Assembly: GCA_021816545.1 (NCBI GenBank)
Contig: JAKAXP010000076.1
Coordinates: 1 to 9,653, forward strand
Direction: 5' to 3'
DNA: 9,653 nucleotides
Source: Bacteroidota bacterium
GTDB lineage: Bacteria; Bacteroidota; Bacteroidia; Bacteroidales; VadinHA17
Shown: positions 5,842 through 9,653 of the stretch, in pieces
Layout of the letters: each line of letters opens with the position of its first letter
How positions within the stretch are numbered: the first letter of the stretch is position 1
The notes under the pieces: generated by a model
The model's input: only the letters and a program-made list of their open reading frames with translations
Told to the model about the DNA's origin: nothing
Database searches by the model: none
Program-made: the position numbers and the translations under genes

Positions 5842-6996
5842 TCACCTTGCCTTCAATCCTTCTGTTATTGCCCTGAGCAGCATCCCGTCAACATCTTCGG
5901 TATATTCCCAGAACATAACGCCTCCAATCCCCTTTTTCCTGACATACTCCATCCGGGCAGCAATGGACCCAGGATCTTCATAGGAGATAAAAACCGAGTC
6001 CCTTTCGTTCCATAGGAACGGAGAAACAGCAGATGAGTCAAAGTACCTGGTGAAGGCGGGATCAGCCAGCGCTTTCAGCACCTCGGTATATGGAATACCG
6101 GCACCGGTGGTGGCGGCTTCGCGGTAAAGCCCGTTATTGACAGGCTCAACTCCCCTCCACACCCTTCCGTAGAATGGTATCCCGATATTAAGCTTCTCAG
6201 GGGGCACCCCTGCTTTAAGGTGAAGCTCTACAGCCCTGTCAGTTGCATCGCCGTCAGGCGCATCCCATGATGAAAGCCACAGGTTTGCATGATGACCGGT
6301 CTGCGGGGTGTTTCCGTTATGGAAATCATATGTCATTATATTTATGAAATCGAGATACTGAGAGAGAGGCCCCAGCTCAGTATTTTCCGCATAAAGCTCG
6401 CTGGCACCTGTAGCTATGGTAAGAAGGTATTTTTCTTTTCTCCCTTCCGAAGCGGCAAGTGAATCGATGTGCTTTCTGACAGACTCGAGCATGAGGGTGA
6501 AGTTGTGCACATCCTCAGGCCTGTATGTGTTTCCGGCACCGGGATGATTCGGGTACTCCCAGTCAAGGTCGATGCCGTCAAGCCCGTAATCGCGGACAAA
6601 TTGTGCGGCACTTGCCGCGAAACGGTTGCGGGAGGAGTCTGTAAGAGCAGCATCTGAAAAATTGCCTGACCAACCCCATCCTCCTACTGAAACCAGCACC
6701 TTAAGCTCCGGATTGACCTTTTTCAGTGCTGCGAGTGCACGGATATCATCAGCATTCATTTCCGTATTGTCTATGGCTTCACTGCCGAACCTTACCTCGC
6801 CGTCAATAATGTTTGCAAAAGCGTAATTAATATGAGTCAGGGATGATGCATCGATCTTTGAGAAATCGAAATTGCGGTAACCCGAGACATATGCCACAAC
6901 CATATAATCCGCCTTTTGAGTCCTGGTGCCACAGGAAACGGAAATAAGCGCGAGGCATGAAAGAATGGGAATCAGGCTCTTTTTCATCTTATCCAT
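5842..6996 (-). CDS. GH18 family glycoside hydrolase (chitinase-like), lipoprotein
   Basis: The 384-residue product has a lipoprotein-type signal (MDKMKKSLIPILSCLALIS, then VSC with Cys22) and a single GH18 TIM barrel. Seen, numbering from Met at 6996: SVGGWGWSG on strand 3 (about 83-91); the catalytic DxxDxDxE as DGIDLDWE with Asp120, Asp123, Asp125 and the acid Glu127; IMTYDFHNG near 210-218, which supplies the Tyr and Asp of the MxYD motif; and the closing Trp in GGVMFWEY. All catalytic residues are present, so activity on beta-1,4-GlcNAc links (chitin, chitooligosaccharides or related glycans) is expected, probably at the cell surface or in the periplasm. No chitin-binding module is seen. 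A longer frame up to 7071 has Cys-rich sequence before the signal peptide and was discarded; Met 6987 is an alternative start. The lipobox is loose, as is common in this phylum. It is divergent from the GH130 gene across 118 bases. Confidence 0.92.
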   Translation of the reverse strand: MDKMKKSLIPILSCLALISVSCGTRTQKADYMVVAYVSGYRNFDFSKIDASSLTHINYAFANIIDGEVRFGSEAIDNTEMNADDIRALAALKKVNPELKVLVSVGGWGWSGNFSDAALTDSSRNRFAASAAQFVRDYGLDGIDLDWEYPNHPGAGNTYRPEDVHNFTLMLESVRKHIDSLAASEGRKEKYLLTIATGASELYAENTELGPLSQYLDFINIMTYDFHNGNTPQTGHHANLWLSSWDAPDGDATDRAVELHLKAGVPPEKLNIGIPFYGRVWRGVEPVNNGLYREAATTGAGIPYTEVLKALADPAFTRYFDSSAVSPFLWNERDSVFISYEDPGSIAARMEYVRKKGIGGVMFWEYTEDVDGMLLRAITEGLKAR

Positions 6997-7084
6997 TTTT
7001 TGCTTTTTACAACTGCAATTTACAAAAGTTTGAACATTTGAACCGAGGGTAAGGCAATCACAGCCTTTCATTTGCGTTATCCGT

Positions 7085-7092
7085 TATATTTG
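7085..7092 (+). promoter_or_regulatory. Bacteroidota -7 promoter box TATATTTG for the GH130 gene
   Basis: TATATTTG is a perfect TAnnTTTG match, 23 bases before the ATG at 7115. No TTG is found 17-23 bases upstream; the nearest, within TTTG at 7071-7074, is too close. It lies in the 118-base spacer shared with the divergent GH18 gene, for which I found no equally good box on the other strand. Confidence 0.55.
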
Positions 7093-7114
7093 TTCCGGAC
7101 AAAAACCGGGATCA

Positions 7115-8314
7115 ATGACAGAACAGGAATTTGACAACAGGGTAAAGAGCCTTTTTGAGGAGCATGAAAAGCTCATAACGAGGCCCAATAAGAAAAAGGA
7201 AGGCGGAAACGGAATCTTCGACAGGTATTTCTATCCGATCATTACACGTGACCATACGCCTGTATACTGGAGGTATGACCTTGACCGCCAAAGTAATCCT
7301 CACCTGATGACAAGGCTTGGCATCAACACCACCTTCAATGCCGGGGCAATAAAACATGAGGGAAAATACTGCCTTGCATTGCGTACTGAAGGATTCGATG
7401 TGAAATCATTCTTTGCAATTGCCGAGAGCCCCAACGGAATCGACAACTGGCGGTTCCGCACCCGCCCCATTGTGATGCCTGTAACGGATAATCCTGAGAT
7501 GAACGTCTATGATATCCGTCTCACACGGCACGAGGATGGCTGGATTTACGGTTTATTCTGCGCAGAGCGAAAGGACATGAGCAAGCCTGATGATTCCTCG
7601 GCAGCGCTTGCCAGTTGCGGAATCGCCCGTACAAGGGACCTCGACATCTGGGAGCGGCTCGATGACCTGAAATCCGAAGCGGCACAGCAAAGAAACTGCG
7701 TTCTTCACCCTGAGTTTGTCAACGGGAAGTATATGATCTATACCAGGCCGCAGTCAGGGTTCATTGAGACAGGAGACAGCGGTATTTCCGCCGGATTCTG
7801 CGACAATATGGAACATGCCGTGCTTGGTGAGGAGATCCTCGTTGATCCCAGGCAGTATCACACTGTTAAGGAGGTAAAAAACGGCCAGGGACCTGCTCCG
7901 ATAAAAACTGAATTCGGCTGGATCCACCTTGCACACGGAGTGAGAAGAACTGCTGCAGGACTGCGTTACACGCTTTACCTTTTCCTGACTTCACTGGAGG
8001 AACCGTGGAGAGTAATAAAAAGACCATCAGGTCACTTCATTGAACCGCTTGATGAAGAAAGAGTTGGCGATGTTTCAAACGTTGTCTTCAGCAATGGCTG
8101 GATTGCCGATGATGATGGCACGGTCTTTGTTTATTATGCCAGCTCAGATACAAGAATGCACGTGGCTACAACGACAATAGAGAAACTGATTGATTATGTG
8201 ATGAATACGCCGGAAGATGCAGGTCGCACACAACTGTGTGCAGCACAGCGTGACCGGATGATTGAAAATAACCTGAAAATAATGGCTCAAAAGTATCCGT
8301 ATATCAGATTTTGA
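7115..8314 (+). CDS. GH130 subfamily 1 phosphorylase, probable 4-O-beta-D-mannosyl-D-glucose phosphorylase
   Basis: The 399-residue protein lacks a signal peptide, so it is cytosolic. GH130_1 enzymes split mannosyl-beta-1,4-glucose with phosphate, giving alpha-mannose 1-phosphate and glucose, as the last step of the mannobiose 2-epimerase pathway for beta-mannan. It matches what I know of the Bacteroides fragilis enzyme along its whole length: HTPVYWRYDL (47-56), NAGAIK (75-80), FFAIAESPNGIDNWRF (99-114), NVYDIRLT (130-137) with Asp133 the likely general acid, HEDGWIYGLFCAER (139-152), GIARTRDL (169-176), VLHPEFVNGKY (196-206), YTRPQSGF (209-216), LAHGVRR (262-268), and GDVSNVVFSNGWIADDDG (318-335) followed by YYASSDTRMHVATTTIE (340-356). 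Length and residues are intact. The usual partners, a mannobiose 2-epimerase and a sugar symporter, are absent from the window. The subfamily is firm; substrate specificity is inferred. Confidence 0.92.
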   Translation: MTEQEFDNRVKSLFEEHEKLITRPNKKKEGGNGIFDRYFYPIITRDHTPVYWRYDLDRQSNPHLMTRLGINTTFNAGAIKHEGKYCLALRTEGFDVKSFFAIAESPNGIDNWRFRTRPIVMPVTDNPEMNVYDIRLTRHEDGWIYGLFCAERKDMSKPDDSSAALASCGIARTRDLDIWERLDDLKSEAAQQRNCVLHPEFVNGKYMIYTRPQSGFIETGDSGISAGFCDNMEHAVLGEEILVDPRQYHTVKEVKNGQGPAPIKTEFGWIHLAHGVRRTAAGLRYTLYLFLTSLEEPWRVIKRPSGHFIEPLDEERVGDVSNVVFSNGWIADDDGTVFVYYASSDTRMHVATTTIEKLIDYVMNTPEDAGRTQLCAAQRDRMIENNLKIMAQKYPYIRF

Positions 8315-8567
8315 TTTATGTTTGCGCCTCAAATTAAGGGCACTATTTTCATAGCTGTTTCAGGTGCTGTGAATAACTCAGTCTCAGAGTGGTTATGAAA
8401 TTGTAAATCAGGTATTATCAGGCACCTTTTGCATGTTGATATCTTTTGCCCGGAGGGAATACCGCAGGTTATCCATTTAATAACTTAGCGGAAATTTTAT
8501 GAAACTTTTTAATAACCAAAACGAATAATTAACAACCAGAAAAAAAGGTAAAGTTTTTTACCGAAGT
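8315..8567 (+). other. AT-rich leader region upstream of the KamA-family gene
   Basis: This 253-base gap holds no convincing gene. A TAnnTTTG box (TATGTTTG, 8317-8324) begins 3 bases after the GH130 stop; if used, the leader would be about 235 bases long. A nearer, imperfect TATCTTTTG occurs at 8440-8448. AGGTGC (8362-8367) can pair with GCACCT (8422-8427), enclosing a weaker ATAAC/GTTAT pairing and followed by TTTT, which could be a terminator for GH130 or part of a structured leader. The last 100 bases are strongly AT-rich. I recognise no known riboswitch. Confidence 0.45.
8547..8562 (+). promoter_or_regulatory. Hairpin over the ribosome-binding region of the KamA-family gene
   Basis: GGTAAA (8547-8552), loop GTTT, TTTACC (8557-8562): a perfect 6-bp stem ending 5 bases before the ATG at 8568. 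It is flanked upstream by a run of six A and takes up the place where a Shine-Dalgarno sequence would be. It could modulate translation; a chance AT-rich palindrome is the other explanation. Confidence 0.35.
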
Positions 8568-9653
8568 ATGAACGCTAACAGAAAAGAGGCAACGGCTGCT
8601 CGTGTTGAGAGCCGCCTCATGGGTTGTTCTTCTGACGAAGAACCTGGCGCGGGTACCATGATCTTCCCGCAGATCGGATCCCACGATCGTTTAGTTAGCA
8701 ACCGGAGTTCGGAATTCATACGCCGCTACTTCCCCCTTGCAAATGCTGAATCCTGGAATGACTGGCGCTGGCAGCTGCGCAACTCTTTCACCACTGCTGA
8801 GGCCTTGTCACGTGTCATGACTCTGACCGATGACGAGATCAATACCCTCAACAGGCTGAAGGGCAGGCTGCCGCTGAGGGTCACTCCGTATTACCTTTCG
8901 CTCATCTGTGATTCTGAGCCATTTTCACCACTGCGCCGTACAATGATCCCGACCAGTGATGAAATGATCATTACCGACGCCGAGAAGGCTGACCCGCTCA
9001 ACGAGATGGGAAGCAGCCCGGTGCCTGGTATTGTACACCGTTACCCTGACAGGGCGCTCTTTACAGTGACACAGTTCTGCTCATCTTACTGCAGGTACTG
9101 CACCCGCTCCCACTCTGTCGGAAAGCTGGGTCACCTGACAAAGGGTGAATGGGAACTGGCTTTCGATTACCTCAGGGAACATACCGAGATACGTGACGTC
9201 ATCATAAGCGGCGGAGACCCGCTGACAATGAATGACAGCAAGATTGAATACCTGCTCTCAAACCTGAGGGCCATAAAGCATCTTGAGATACTCAGGATAG
9301 GCACAAAGGTACCGGTGGTGCTTCCCCAGAGGATCACCCCTCAGCTGGTTTCAATGCTAAAGAAATACCATCCGCTCTTCCTGAGCATTCACTTCACCCA
9401 TCCTGACGAACTGACTCCCGAGACACGGAAAGCATGCGAGATGCTCGCCGATGCAGGAATGCCTCTCGGAAGCCAGACAGTGCTGCTGAAGGGCATCAAT
9501 GACAACCCTGCTACAATGAAGAGCCTCATGCAGAAGCTCCTCACCGTGCGTGTCAGGCCCTATTACATCTACCAGTGTGACCTGATCCCCGGCTCAAGCC
9601 ACTTCAGGACAACCATAGAGACAGGTATAGATATTATCGAGAACCTCCGCGGA
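8568..9653 (+). CDS. KamA-family radical SAM enzyme (lysine 2,3-aminomutase-like), 3' end outside window
   Basis: The frame stays open from ATG 8568 to the window edge (362 codons). Lysine 2,3-aminomutase uses a [4Fe-4S] cluster, S-adenosylmethionine and pyridoxal phosphate to turn L-lysine into beta-lysine. Seen: WNDWRWQLRN at 63-72, the family's N-terminal hallmark; LRVTPYYLSLI (103-113); SPVPGIVHRYPDR (150-162); the cluster motif CSSYCRYC with Cys171, Cys175, Cys178; Arg180 in the following TR, matching the substrate-carboxylate Arg134 of the Clostridium SB4 enzyme; ISGGDPL (213-219); and Asp338 in YQCDLIPG, matching Asp293, which holds the lysine side-chain amine. The PLP lysine and second Asp lie beyond the window. 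Compared with the SB4 enzyme it has about 45 extra N-terminal residues. No lysine-fermentation genes are nearby, so its role may be beta-lysine synthesis or a related mutase reaction. The family is certain, the substrate likely but unproven. Confidence 0.92.
   Translation, partial: MNANRKEATAARVESRLMGCSSDEEPGAGTMIFPQIGSHDRLVSNRSSEFIRRYFPLANAESWNDWRWQLRNSFTTAEALSRVMTLTDDEINTLNRLKGRLPLRVTPYYLSLICDSEPFSPLRRTMIPTSDEMIITDAEKADPLNEMGSSPVPGIVHRYPDRALFTVTQFCSSYCRYCTRSHSVGKLGHLTKGEWELAFDYLREHTEIRDVIISGGDPLTMNDSKIEYLLSNLRAIKHLEILRIGTKVPVVLPQRITPQLVSMLKKYHPLFLSIHFTHPDELTPETRKACEMLADAGMPLGSQTVLLKGINDNPATMKSLMQKLLTVRVRPYYIYQCDLIPGSSHFRTTIETGIDIIENLRG

Noticed and set aside
6997..7071. Longer GH18 frame beginning at 7071
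   Set aside because: It would place a Cys-rich polar segment in front of a clear lipoprotein signal peptide.
7095..7109. CCGG-ACAAAAA-CCGG inverted repeat in the GH130 leader
   Set aside because: The stem is only 4 bp around a 7-base loop, easily random, and no supporting context was seen.
2951..8314. A polysaccharide utilization locus joining sulfatase, GH18 and GH130
   Set aside because: There is no SusC/SusD pair, sensor or shared operon; the three enzymes are on separate transcription units with an unrelated transporter between.
8318..8398. A 26-codon frame (MFAPQIKGTIF...) starting 3 bases after the GH130 stop
   Set aside because: It is too short, its ATG is part of the TATGTTTG box, and it shows no recognisable motif or coding signal.
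8315..8567. Lysine riboswitch upstream of the KamA-family gene
   Set aside because: The conserved helices and junction sequences of that class could not be identified by eye; only a long-range 6-bp pairing was found.
1..9653. Defence system, CRISPR array, prophage, insertion sequence or tRNA
   Set aside because: No transposase, integrase, spaced direct repeats or tRNA-like cloverleaf was seen on either strand.

Overview
The window looks like chromosomal DNA from an anaerobic or facultative member of the Bacteroidota (Bacteroidales/Marinilabiliales-like). Three observations point there. Perfect TAnnTTTG promoter boxes, the -7 element of this phylum, precede several genes. Shine-Dalgarno sequences are weak or missing. 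The gene content is typical: lipoprotein sulfatase and GH18, GH130 phosphorylase, DUF4956/VTC/DUF2490. No RNA gene, insertion sequence, CRISPR array or phage gene was seen.

Layout, left to right. (1) Positions 11-565, minus: a short-chain dehydrogenase (SDR) stopped by an in-frame TAG just after its catalytic YxxxK. (2) 679-2801, minus: three overlapping genes, transcribed in the order VTC-type polyphosphate polymerase domain protein, DUF4956 five-helix membrane protein, DUF2490 outer-membrane barrel. (3) 2951-4796, minus: a small DUF4870/Tic20-like membrane protein followed 4 bases later by a formylglycine-type lipoprotein sulfatase. (4) 4939-5841, plus: an EamA (DMT) transporter, divergent from unit 3 across a 142-base spacer holding two identical TATTTTTG boxes that face away from each other. 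(5) 5842-6996, minus: a GH18 lipoprotein whose stop codon abuts that of the transporter inside the palindrome TGATCA. (6) 7115-8314, plus: a GH130 subfamily 1 mannosylglucose phosphorylase, divergent from the GH18 gene. (7) 8568 to the window end, plus: the first 362 codons of a KamA-family (lysine 2,3-aminomutase-like) radical SAM enzyme, behind a 253-base AT-rich leader with a hairpin at its ribosome-binding region.

How the genes work together. The sulfatase, GH18 and GH130 proteins suit a polysaccharide scavenger, but there are no SusC/SusD genes, so this is not a complete polysaccharide utilization locus. The most system-like unit is VTC-DUF4956-DUF2490. Its overlaps suggest coupled translation, and its products would lie in the cytoplasm, the inner membrane and the outer membrane. 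The families are known; what the combination does in Bacteroidota is, as far as I know, not established. That is the best candidate here for an under-described system.
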